A DNA stretch of 9,875 nucleotides from Methanoregulaceae archaeon (GCA_013331215.1 DUGU01000225.1:1-9875), one strand, 5' to 3'. Positions 1 through 5,662 are shown, counted from the first letter of the stretch. Numbers and translations are program-made. Notes: a model not told the origin generated them from the letters alone.

Positions 1-903
1 ATCACGGCGCAGCCCGACGGGACGCTCCTGATCTCGGCCGCGATCACCGACGACCAGGTGCAGCGGATAAAGGAGCTGGACGCGAGCACGTGTACGAACC
101 CGACGTTCCTCTTCCGGACGCTGATCGGCTGCTACATCGCCGGGTACTCGGCGATCACCGTGCGCGCGAAGACGCGACTGCGGCCGTTCGTCCGAACTGT
201 CGTGCGCGACTTCACCCAGATGACGATCGGGCAGGAGGTGACGGAGGAATCGGAGACGGCGATCCGGATCAAGGACCTGCTGAACCCCAGCGAGCTCCCG
301 TTCGAGAATACCCTGAAGCGGATGTACGTGATCATCAGGTCCATGCACGAGGACGCGATCACCGCGATCGAGAAACGCGACGTCGAGCTCGCCGGCGAGG
401 TGATCGGGGAAGATCGGGACGTCGACCGTCTCCAGTGGCTGATCGCCCGGCAGACGAACATGATCATGAAGGAGGCGAACCTCGCTCGGAAGATGGGGAC
501 TTCACCCGGGGAGGCTTCGAGCTTCGCGGCCGTCGCGCGGATCCTGGAGCGGATCGGCGACCACGCGGTCCGCATCGCCAAGAACGCGGTCGTGCTGGCC
601 GACGAGCAGGTCGAGCCGGAGATCGTGGCGCGTCTGCGAACGGCGAGCGCCTTCTCCATCGATGTCCTCGACCGGGCCCTCGCCTCGTTCTTCACGCGGG
701 ACATGCACCTCGCGAACCGGACCATCGAGGAGGTGCGGGAGGCCGAGATCATGGCCGAGGAGATTCACACCATTGCCCTATCCCTGCCGGCCGGTCCCGC
801 GATCGCGCTCGGGTACATCGCCGAATCGATCCGCCGGGTCGGCGAGTACTCGAGCGACATCGCCGAGACCGTGATCAACCACGCTGTCGAGGAGAAGGCG
901 TAG
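1..903 (+). CDS. phoU: PhoU-family phosphate regulator (5' end outside window)
   Basis: Frame 1 is open from the first base to the TAG at 901-903, giving about 300 visible residues. A GTG at 58 is only internal: the residues before it (PDGTLLIS) fit the end of the SpoVT/AbrB-like domain that precedes PhoU in archaeal members, so the real start lies upstream. The rest is two PhoU helical-bundle repeats. Conserved-looking stretches are FTQMTIGQEV, the ERIGDHAVRIAKN signature of the first repeat and a related RRVGEYSSDIAE in the second. Bacterial PhoU is a cytoplasmic brake on Pst phosphate uptake and on the PhoR sensor. The DNA-binding-like N-terminus of archaeal forms suggests direct regulation, which is inference. 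The alkaline phosphatase gene 1.5 kb downstream fits a phosphate locus. The last 29 bases overlap the opposing tnpB remnant, and a strong inverted repeat starts 2 bases after the stop. Confidence 0.9.
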   Translation: MTAQPDGTLLISAAITDDQVQRIKELDASTCTNPTFLFRTLIGCYIAGYSAITVRAKTRLRPFVRTVVRDFTQMTIGQEVTEESETAIRIKDLLNPSELPFENTLKRMYVIIRSMHEDAITAIEKRDVELAGEVIGEDRDVDRLQWLIARQTNMIMKEANLARKMGTSPGEASSFAAVARILERIGDHAVRIAKNAVVLADEQVEPEIVARLRTASAFSIDVLDRALASFFTRDMHLANRTIEEVREAEIMAEEIHTIALSLPAGPAIALGYIAESIRRVGEYSSDIAETVINHAVEEKA

Positions 904-1579
904 GCGACGGACCCTTTCCCGGGATGGGTGCGGACCGAGGGATTCCGTCGGGCCCGCAGACGCGGCCGTCGAGGAGCGCGAGCAGTCCCTCGGGCGGCAC
1001 ACCGGGGCCGGCGGTGCTGCGGGCCTCCCGGCGGAGACTCCGGCGCGAGGGTGAGAGACGGGGCTTCTCCGGGCACCGACAGGGCGCGACCGCGATGTTG
1101 ATCGCCGCGTTCACGTCCGCGTGTGCGACGAGGCCGCAGGCCGGGCACTCGAACCGCTTTCGATGCCGGTGCCCGACTGCGCCGCAGCGGTGACAGCGCT
1201 TCGAGGTCGCGGTCGGATCGACGTAGAGGACTGGCAACCCTGCCCGCCGCGCCCTGGCCTCGACCATCTGCTGAACCTGAAGGAAGGGACGGGCGGCGCA
1301 GTCCTTCGGCGGAAGGCGGCGGGAGAAGAGCCGTTCGAACTTGATCCCGCAGGCGAGCCGGCGGGCGACGCGGACGATCTCGCGCGAGACCTTGAGGCAG
1401 ATCGCCTTCTCGAGGGCGCGGAGACGATTTCGGAGTTTTATGAGCCGCCTGCTCCGGCCCGGGCCGACGGGAAACTCGATATGGTGGGAGAAGAGGGACC
1501 CGGCCTGACCGAGACGAAGGACGAATCCGGTCACGGGCTCGGCGAGGACCGCGAGGTGGCCGGTCGTATTCAGGTCCAC
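875..1579 (-). CDS. tnpB: TnpB (IS200/IS605, IS1341-type) RuvC + zinc-finger half, N-terminally truncated remnant
   Basis: TnpB is an RNA-guided RuvC nuclease of IS200/IS605 elements. The catalytic half is here and intact: RuvC-I as GVDLNTTGH (Asp2 counted from GTG 1579), RuvC-II Glu82 in GIKFERL, a zinc finger with Cys129, Cys132, Cys145 and Cys148 (CxxC-x12-CxxC), and RuvC-III Asp155 in HADVNAAINI. What is missing is the N-terminal REC/wedge half, usually well over 100 residues. The frame stays open upstream to a TAA near 1759 and reads good TnpB sequence (IPAPLVPDRWVG) just before RuvC-I. It then enters low-complexity and A+T-rich promoter-like sequence with no ATG, GTG or TTG in frame. 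GTG 1579 falls inside RuvC-I and is therefore unlikely to be a genuine start. The C-terminal tail of about 70 residues after RuvC-III is Pro/Arg/Gly-rich and may overlap an omega-RNA. No TnpA is nearby. Probably a decayed copy; a shortened functional derivative is not excluded. Confidence 0.8.
   Translation of the reverse strand: MDLNTTGHLAVLAEPVTGFVLRLGQAGSLFSHHIEFPVGPGRSRRLIKLRNRLRALEKAICLKVSREIVRVARRLACGIKFERLFSRRLPPKDCAARPFLQVQQMVEARARRAGLPVLYVDPTATSKRCHRCGAVGHRHRKRFECPACGLVAHADVNAAINIAVAPCRCPEKPRLSPSRRSLRREARSTAGPGVPPEGLLALLDGRVCGPDGIPRSAPIPGKGPSPTPSPRQRG
905..950. repeat. Inverted repeat just after phoU stop (possible element right-end hairpin)
   Basis: CGACGGA (905-911) pairs perfectly with TCCGTCG (944-950). 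The stem continues as CCCT (912-915) with AGGG (938-941) across a 2-base bulge (942-943), giving 11 pairs and a 22-base loop that itself holds CCCGGG. There is no T-run after it on the plus strand, so a plain phoU terminator is less likely. The position, in the tnpB 3' region at the junction with phoU, suits an IS200/IS605 right-end hairpin or a structured omega-RNA segment. Confidence 0.6.
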
Positions 1580-1621
1580 ACCGACCCAGCGATCAGGGAC
1601 GAGGGGAGCTGGAATTTCTTC

Positions 1622-1645
1622 ACCCCCCCATGGCCGTGGGGTGGT
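1622..1645. repeat. Inverted repeat with G7/C7 run upstream of tnpB RuvC-I
   Basis: CCCCA (1626-1630) pairs with TGGGG (1637-1641) around TGGCCG, and ACC (1622-1624) pairs with GGT (1643-1645) across one C/T mismatch. On the minus strand it contains a run of seven G (1623-1629). It lies about 45 bases upstream of the RuvC-I codons and could be a left-end hairpin of the element or a leftover of the deletion that removed the TnpB N-terminus. Confidence 0.5.
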
Positions 1646-1703
1646 CGGGCGACGGGTCCTGCGTCGATCTGGTGCGATGTCGCATACATCGATATTGCTG
1701 CAG

Positions 1704-1764
1704 ATGATATATATTTTTTCTATGAATCTATATTTTGACGGCTTTGCACAATATTTTTATAGAG
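1704..1764 (-). promoter_or_regulatory. A+T-rich promoter-like block facing the tnpB remnant
   Basis: This is a sharp A+T-rich island in G+C-rich DNA. On the minus strand it reads CTCTATAAAAATATTG (1764-1749), then AAAATATAGATTCATAG (1736-1720), then a TATA-like AAAAAATATATAT (1719-1707). An archaeal TATA box there would start transcripts near 1680, toward tnpB. The same elements occur in the same order upstream of the alkaline phosphatase gene at 2284-2352. The only ATG close downstream (1689 on minus) opens a 39-codon frame offset from the TnpB frame. Confidence 0.5.
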
Positions 1765-2232
1765 GGGCGTGCCACACTACGTCTGGTCTTCGGCGGAAGG
1801 TGGTGGGCCTGCCGGGGCCGCTCTTCATCCAATGCGCATAGTCAACCCCCGATCGGCCGGGAGGGCCAAGCCTTCCTCCCGGCGGATCACCACTGCCGGG
1901 CATTCCGGGCCCCCTGAGCTCGGCAAAATTCCGCGCATCTTTCCGACTGCCGAGTGAATCCGCGCGAGAGCCGGGTTGCAGAGCAGAGACAGAATAGCCC
2001 TTCTTCACGCGAACGCCGCTGTCATTGATGAGCCCGACGTTCTGCTGAAAGTTAATCCTCGCTCCTGAGATGCAATGGCAGACCTCGCATTCCCGCTTCC
2101 GGTCGCCGACAGCGCCGACCTATGCACGAAGACGATGATCTTTGCTTGCTCCGCGGACACGATCGCCAGCACGCGGGCTACTGCTTCCGGATCAGCAGCA
2201 GACTCCGCCTCCCCGAAGAATATCCGGGGCAA
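1757..2232 (-). pseudogene. Possible frameshifted gene remnant of unknown function
   Basis: This stretch of about 500 bases between the tnpB promoter block and the phoA promoter has no intact gene I can recognise. On minus, one frame runs from 2232 (FFGEAESAADPEAVARVLAI, then KIIVFVH) and a second frame is open from 2119 to a TAA at 1757-1759. The first half of the second frame has protein-like composition (KRECEVCHC, then INFQQNVGLINDSGVRVKKG, then YSVSALQPGSRADSLGS). Its last 60 codons turn Gly/Pro/Arg-rich and look non-coding. A one-base shift near 2120 would join the two frames. I do not recognise a family. G+C at third positions is lower than in the neighbouring genes, in keeping with decay or foreign origin. 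It could equally be non-coding. Confidence 0.25.
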
Positions 2233-2283
2233 CTGAACGCGGCGGCCCGGGCCAGACTCCCTTCGCTCCCCCTGGTCATGGGA

Positions 2284-2355
2284 CTCTACTTAAAATATTG
2301 ATAATATTGATTTCTCATATTAAAATATAGATCATATAGGAAAAATACATATTTT
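2284..2355 (+). promoter_or_regulatory. phoA promoter region with tandem 9-bp repeat and TATA-like box
   Basis: This is an A+T-rich island directly upstream of the alkaline phosphatase gene. It holds two abutting perfect copies of AATATTGAT (2294-2302 and 2303-2311), two TAAAATAT motifs 30 bases apart (2291 and 2321), and a TATA-like AAAAATACATATTTT (2341-2355). With usual archaeal spacing this would place the transcript start near 2375-2380, leaving a short leader with a Shine-Dalgarno AGGAG at 2384-2388, 7 bases before the ATG. The repeats upstream of the TATA box could be activator sites for phosphate-starvation control; that is inference from the gene's role. Confidence 0.55.
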
Positions 2356-2395
2356 CGGCCGGCAAGTCCTTCGTGGCAACACCAGGAGAACACCG

Positions 2396-3727
2396 ATGAA
2401 TCGACGTTATATGTTCCACCTGATCCCAGTGGCAGCACTTCTGCTGCTGGTCTGCGTGGTCTCGGCCTTCTCGATCCCACAGGCCGGGACGGACACGCAG
2501 GGTTTCGCAAATGGCCCCGACCTCCAGGATTCGAAGGCGAAAGACCTCGGCAACAAGATGGCCACGGCAAAGAACGTGATCCTTCTGATCGGCGACGGCA
2601 TGGGCTACAGCGAGCTCACCGCCGCGCGGTGGGAGAAGGCGAACGAGAGCCTCGCCACCTACGCGACGACCTCGCTGGCGCTCGATCACCTCGAGTACAG
2701 CGGGTACGTGACGACCTATTGCGCGGACTCGTTCATCACCGACTCGGCCCCCGCGGCGACCGCGATCATGGCCGGAGTCAAGACAAACCTCGGTGTGATC
2801 GGCGAGGACGCGACTGCCGTGAACAAGAAGTCAGACGGAGCGCGCGTTGCCTCGATCGCGGAGCTGGCGAAGAGGGCCGGAAAGGCGACAGGCGCAGTCA
2901 CGACGACGCGTATCACCCACGCGACCCCGGCCGGCCTCTATGCCCACGTGAACGACCGGGACAACGAGACCCTGATCTCGTCCCAGCTCCTCGCGTCCGG
3001 GATGGATCTGGCCTTCGGCGGCGGGTACCCGTACTTCATCAACGCGACGGTGAAGGACCCCTGGGGCGCAAAGGGCAAGCGGACCGACGGCCGGGACCTG
3101 ATCGCCGAGTTCCGGTCGGCCGGGTACACGGTCGTCAACAACAGCACGGGCCTTGCCGGTGTGAAGGCCAGGGAGGGTACGAAGGTCCTCGGGCTCTTCT
3201 CCTCGAGCCACATGGAGTATGATCGGGCCAGAAACACGACGAACGAACCGAGCCTGGCAGCGATGACCGGGAAGGCGCTCGAGATCCTCGGCAAGGACAA
3301 GGACGGCCTCTTCCTGATGGTCGAGGGCGGCCGGATCGACCACGCGGGCCACGCTCGGGACTACGCAAACAACACCGGTGACACACTCGCGTTCGATGCG
3401 GCGGTCCAGACGGCGCTCGACTTCACTAAGAAGAACCCCGACACGCTCGTGATCGTCACGGCGGACCACGAGACGGGTGGCCTCACGCTCGGCGCGACAA
3501 TGAACGCGAACTACGCGGCGGGGATGAGCCCGTACTTCCCCTCGGGCGGCAATCTGACGAAGGACGCAAATGGGACGGCGATCATCGCCCTCGACCCGGC
3601 CGAGGCCTCGCACACGGCTGTGGACGTCCCGATCCTTGCGAGCGGTCCCGGAGCGATCGAGTTCGGCCGCGGGATGATCGACAACACGGAGATCTTCACC
3701 AGGATGAAGGCCATGATGCACATCTGA
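2396..3727 (+). CDS. phoA: Secreted alkaline phosphatase
   Basis: Hydrolyses phosphate monoesters outside the membrane to release phosphate. The protein is 443 residues, close to the E. coli enzyme. Residues 1-24 form a signal peptide (MNRR, then a hydrophobic run ending near VSA). All active-site residues can be placed by motif: Asp67 in GDGMG, nucleophile Ser117 in TDSAPAAT, Thr177 in ITHATPAGL, phosphate-binding Arg188, Glu310/Asp315/His319 in VEGGRIDHAGH, Asp357/His358 in TADHETGG, and His406 in ASHTAVDVP. Positions equivalent to E. coli Asp153 and Lys328 are His175 and His316, as in animal-type enzymes. The start ATG at 2396 follows AGGAG at a good distance; ATG 2411 is a weaker alternative that would shorten the positive N-region. 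It stands alone behind its own promoter, and phoU upstream suggests phosphate control. Confidence 0.95.
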   Translation: MNRRYMFHLIPVAALLLLVCVVSAFSIPQAGTDTQGFANGPDLQDSKAKDLGNKMATAKNVILLIGDGMGYSELTAARWEKANESLATYATTSLALDHLEYSGYVTTYCADSFITDSAPAATAIMAGVKTNLGVIGEDATAVNKKSDGARVASIAELAKRAGKATGAVTTTRITHATPAGLYAHVNDRDNETLISSQLLASGMDLAFGGGYPYFINATVKDPWGAKGKRTDGRDLIAEFRSAGYTVVNNSTGLAGVKAREGTKVLGLFSSSHMEYDRARNTTNEPSLAAMTGKALEILGKDKDGLFLMVEGGRIDHAGHARDYANNTGDTLAFDAAVQTALDFTKKNPDTLVIVTADHETGGLTLGATMNANYAAGMSPYFPSGGNLTKDANGTAIIALDPAEASHTAVDVPILASGPGAIEFGRGMIDNTEIFTRMKAMMHI

Positions 3728-3933
3728 CCGTGCCGGCCTCCCAACCCTCTTTTTCAGCACATCGGCAGGTGCCGGCCGTTCCGGCCGGAGCCGAACCGGG
3801 CGTGGTGATCGCCCGGAAGGCTGCATACCGGAGATCGATTTCTTTGCCCGCAAAGCGCGCAGGATCGGCGTCGCCCCGACCGACTGTCCCCATCCGGTCT
3901 GTTTACCTGCCCTACCCTGCGGGGCCCGGAGAA
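3728..3933. other. Convergent intergenic gap with T-run and hairpin
   Basis: This gap of about 200 bases separates phoA (plus) from the DUF1801 gene (minus). It holds a pyrimidine/T-run (CTCTTTTT, 3748-3755) 20-odd bases after the phoA stop, which suits archaeal T-rich termination of phoA. A perfect 7-bp hairpin follows: CCGGCCG (3772-3778), loop TTC, CGGCCGG (3782-3788). I see no gene in the remainder; open frames across it on both strands lack start signals and protein-like composition. Confidence 0.5.
3748..3788 (+). terminator. Probable phoA terminator (T-run, then GC hairpin)
   Basis: A T5 tract at 3751-3755 is followed 16 bases later by a 7-bp perfect GC stem with a 3-base loop. The order (T-run before hairpin) is not that of a bacterial intrinsic terminator, but a T-run alone can terminate archaeal RNA polymerase. 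Confidence 0.35.
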
Positions 3934-4326
3934 TTAGCTGCGTCGCTCGGCCCGAGCCTCGTTCTCCTCCACCCGCGCCCTGACGATTGCGTCGACGATG
4001 GTCGGGGGGAGGGGGTGCTCGGCGGTGAACCGGATGGTCGTGCCGGAAGCGCGGTACCCCTCGAGGTCGCTCGCGAACTTCTCCAGTATCGGCCGGCTCA
4101 CAACGATGAGGCTGCAGTGGTCCCTGAACGCGGCGAAGTGGACCAGGGAGCCGTGGTATTTGTAGGTCGGAATCCGGTAGCTGATCAGCTCCTCGGCCTC
4201 CGGCGCGGCTGCGCGGATGGCCGCGCGGAGGTGCTCCAGCACGGCCCGCTGCCCGGCGGGGAGAGCCGCGAGGTACTCGTCCACGGTCTTCGCCGGCTGG
4301 CCGTCCCGGCCGGGTTTCATACTCAT
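3934..4326 (-). CDS. DUF1801 / YdhG-like protein
   Basis: A 130-residue protein resembling the DUF1801 (YdhG/YjhX-like, frataxin-like fold) family. Family features in order are TVDEYLAALP near residue 14, an amphipathic stretch RAVLEHLRAAIRAAAPEAEE, ELISYRIPTYKYHG (the usual conserved Ile-Pro-x-Tyr region, residues 46-59), VHFAAFRDHCSLI and a C-terminal GTTIRFTAEHPLPPTIVDAIVRARVEE. Some members are called intracellular iron chaperones, but biochemical roles are poorly settled and none should be assumed here. ATG 4326 is chosen (MSMKPGRDG), with ATG 4320 two codons later as alternative; GAGATGAAG sits just upstream. It is a single-gene unit divergent from the SRAP gene, with the stop in the convergent gap after phoA. 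Confidence 0.85.
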   Translation of the reverse strand: MSMKPGRDGQPAKTVDEYLAALPAGQRAVLEHLRAAIRAAAPEAEELISYRIPTYKYHGSLVHFAAFRDHCSLIVVSRPILEKFASDLEGYRASGTTIRFTAEHPLPPTIVDAIVRARVEENEARAERRS

Positions 4327-4428
4327 CGCTTCATCTCAATCTCTTCTCATGACCTGCCGCGGCATTAATGGCAATTGTGGCGGGGGTACCGTAACCTTGA
4401 TTCGTCCCTGCGCGAGAGAAACCGTATC
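4327..4428. promoter_or_regulatory. Divergent promoter gap between DUF1801 and SRAP genes
   Basis: This 102-base gap must carry signals for both divergent genes. The only A/T-rich element is around GGCATTAATGGCAATTG (4361-4377), a weak TATA candidate usable in either direction. No strong TATA box or operator is visible. Confidence 0.3.
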
Positions 4429-5118
4429 ATGTGCGGCCGGTACTCGCTCATCTGCACGGACGACCTCGGCAACCGATTCCGGGTCTACGAGCCCACGCTC
4501 GGTCGCCGCTCGAAGTTCAACGTCGCGCCGTCCCAGACTATGCCCGTGGTCGTGCAGCGTGAACGGACCGAGCTCGTCCCGATGGAGTGGGGGCTCGTTC
4601 CGCACGGGGCGAAGGACCCGGCCGCGGCTCGGCGGCCGATCAATGCCCGGGCCGAGACGCTTGCCGAGCGGCCCATGTTTCGCGGGCTGCTCAAGGAGAA
4701 CCGCTGCCTCGTGCCGGCGAGCGGCTTCTACGAGTGGAAGCGGGACGGCGGACGGAAGGCCCCGTACTACCTCCGCCTCAGGGACACGGACCTCTTCGCG
4801 TTCGCCGGCCTGTACGACGTCTGGCGCGACCCGACCGGCAACGCACACCCCACCTACACGATCATCACCACGGCGGCCAACGAGATCGTGGCCCCGCTCC
4901 ACGACCGGATGCCGGCGATCCTCCGGCCGGGGAACGAAGATCGCTGGCTCTCCGGCGGGCAGCCGGCACCGGAAGAGCTGCTGTCGCTCCTCGGGCCGTA
5001 CCCCGCAGGGTCGATGGACGCCTACCCGGTCTCGACGCGGATGAACAGCCCGGCGGCGGACGACCCGTCCCTGATAGCGCCGCTCGAGACGTGGTGGCCC
5101 GACCCAGACGGGACATGA
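4429..5118 (+). CDS. SRAP (SOS response-associated peptidase / HMCES-YedK family) abasic-site protein
   Basis: SRAP proteins bind abasic sites in single-stranded DNA and form a covalent thiazolidine link through Cys2, protecting the site from cleavage and error-prone bypass. The start is fixed by chemistry: ATG 4429 gives MCGRYS, placing the catalytic Cys at position 2 after Met removal. A GTG at 4375 in the same frame would bury it and must be wrong. Other family landmarks are FNVAPSQ (30-36), PINARAET with Asn72, ASGFYEWKR with Glu102, and LHDRMPAIL with His158, which match Cys2/Asn/Glu/His of E. coli YedK. The length, 229 residues, is normal. It heads a plus-strand run followed by the small ORF, the ferredoxin and mutS-mutL, so it sits in a DNA-repair neighbourhood. 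No LexA-type box is visible. Confidence 0.93.
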   Translation: MCGRYSLICTDDLGNRFRVYEPTLGRRSKFNVAPSQTMPVVVQRERTELVPMEWGLVPHGAKDPAAARRPINARAETLAERPMFRGLLKENRCLVPASGFYEWKRDGGRKAPYYLRLRDTDLFAFAGLYDVWRDPTGNAHPTYTIITTAANEIVAPLHDRMPAILRPGNEDRWLSGGQPAPEELLSLLGPYPAGSMDAYPVSTRMNSPAADDPSLIAPLETWWPDPDGT

Positions 5119-5168
5119 CCATGACTCTGCACTTCCGCGGTCAAGAGAATTCCAGTGGGAGCGGCGCC

Positions 5169-5438
5169 ATGCGTGACCTTCCCGGCACCCCCGCGGTCGG
5201 CCCGTCACGCTGCCGACGGCAGACCTGCTCTCCCTCGCCGATGTCTTCCAGCTGTTGGACCGCCTGGCCCTGCTCATCGCGGTACGCGGGCGCGGGCCGG
5301 GAGATCGTCACCTTCGAGATCCTCGAGGGGGCGCATGAGTTGATCCACGCGATCCGCGGGCGGTTCGACGGGCGGATCACGGACGAAGAGGCCCGGGCGG
5401 CCGGGCACGGCGCGACGACGCGGGGAGGACGGGGATGA
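5169..5438 (+). CDS. Small helical protein of unknown function, apparently with two compensating frameshifts
   Basis: The frame starting at ATG 5169 (GGGAG at 5158-5162 upstream) is open to the TGA at 5436-5438 (89 residues). Its last third looks real: YAGAGREIVTFEILEGAHEL, then IHAIRGRFDGRITDEEARAA. The middle in that frame is Ser/Cys/Arg-rich junk, whereas frame 2 between about 5204 and 5281 gives a convincing leucine-rich helix (TLPTADLLSLADVFQLLDRL, then ALLIA), with nearly all third positions G or C. Joining needs one base missing near 5202-5204 and one extra near 5282; the two cancel, so the overall frame stays open. In-frame ATGs at 5115 (overlapping the SRAP stop as ATGA) and 5121 are alternative starts. 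The stop overlaps the ferredoxin ATG. I do not recognise the family. Confidence 0.55.
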   Translation: MRDLPGTPAVGPSRCRRQTCSPSPMSSSCWTAWPCSSRYAGAGREIVTFEILEGAHELIHAIRGRFDGRITDEEARAAGHGATTRGGRG

Positions 5439-5662
5439 GGCGGACCGTCGTCGCGATCGACGAACGGGAGTGCACGGGATGCGGCCTCTGCATGCTCGAC
5501 TGCCCTACCTTCGCCCTCGAGGTCTGCGACGGGTGCTCGCGGCTCGCCGACGACCGCTGCTGCGATGGCGGCGGGGCCTGCATTGCCGCCTGCCCGCACG
5601 GAGCGATCGCCCTTGCCGAGCGCGAGGCACGGCCGTTCCAGCCCGGGAGGCGGCGGGAGTGA
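5435..5662 (+). CDS. Small cysteine-rich ferredoxin-like 4Fe-4S protein
   Basis: A 75-residue cytoplasmic iron-sulfur protein, probably an electron carrier. The first cluster motif is canonical: Cys13-x2-Cys16-x2-Cys19-x3-Cys23-Pro (ECTGCGLCMLDCP). The second is unusual: Cys42-Cys43, then Cys49-x3-Cys53-Pro (RCCDGGGACIAACP) in place of CxxCxxCxxxCP, with an additional Cys31-x2-Cys34 pair (VCDGC) between them. That makes ten cysteines in all. ATG 5435 overlaps the previous gene's stop as ATGA, indicating translational coupling, and no separate Shine-Dalgarno is needed. The Arg/Glu-rich C-terminal tail is likely disordered. The partner enzyme is unknown; the coupled small ORF is the only candidate in view. 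It might bind one normal and one atypical cluster, or use some Cys for zinc. Confidence 0.85.
   Translation: MRRTVVAIDERECTGCGLCMLDCPTFALEVCDGCSRLADDRCCDGGGACIAACPHGAIALAEREARPFQPGRRRE

Larger units (their letters stand above)
904..1700 (-). mobile_element. IS1341-type (IS200/IS605 superfamily) element remnant, boundaries approximate
   Basis: The element is defined by the truncated tnpB and by inverted repeats at both sides (905-950 at its right end, 1622-1645 near its left end). IS200/IS605 elements are bounded by subterminal hairpins rather than terminal inverted repeats and make no target duplication, so the borders cannot be fixed by eye. The right end is placed just after the phoU stop because the hairpin lies there. 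In active members the omega-RNA covers the 3' end of tnpB and runs into the flank, so its guide would derive from the end of phoU; that is inference from the family. Left of about 1700 the base composition changes abruptly to A+T-rich promoter-like DNA. The element lacks tnpA and half of tnpB and is most likely immobile. Confidence 0.45.

Noticed and set aside
90..1193. 367-codon plus-strand frame across phoU and the tnpB 3' region
   Set aside because: Arg/Gly/Pro-rich, out of frame with the clear PhoU reading, and crosses two unrelated genes.
1121..1738. 205-codon plus-strand frame opposite tnpB
   Set aside because: It contains no recognisable domain and mirrors the TnpB frame, which has clear RuvC and zinc-finger motifs.
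1306..1806. Similar CTTCGGCGGAAGGYGGYGG segments at about 1308 and 1786
   Set aside because: About 19 bases with two mismatches in G+C-rich DNA; the flanks do not align, so chance is the simpler explanation.
2831..3853. 340-codon frame antisense to phoA
   Set aside because: Shadow of the phosphatase gene, which has a complete active site on the plus strand.
4375..4428. GTG 4375 as an upstream start for the SRAP gene
   Set aside because: It would place 18 residues before the catalytic Cys, which must be residue 2 and exposed after Met removal.
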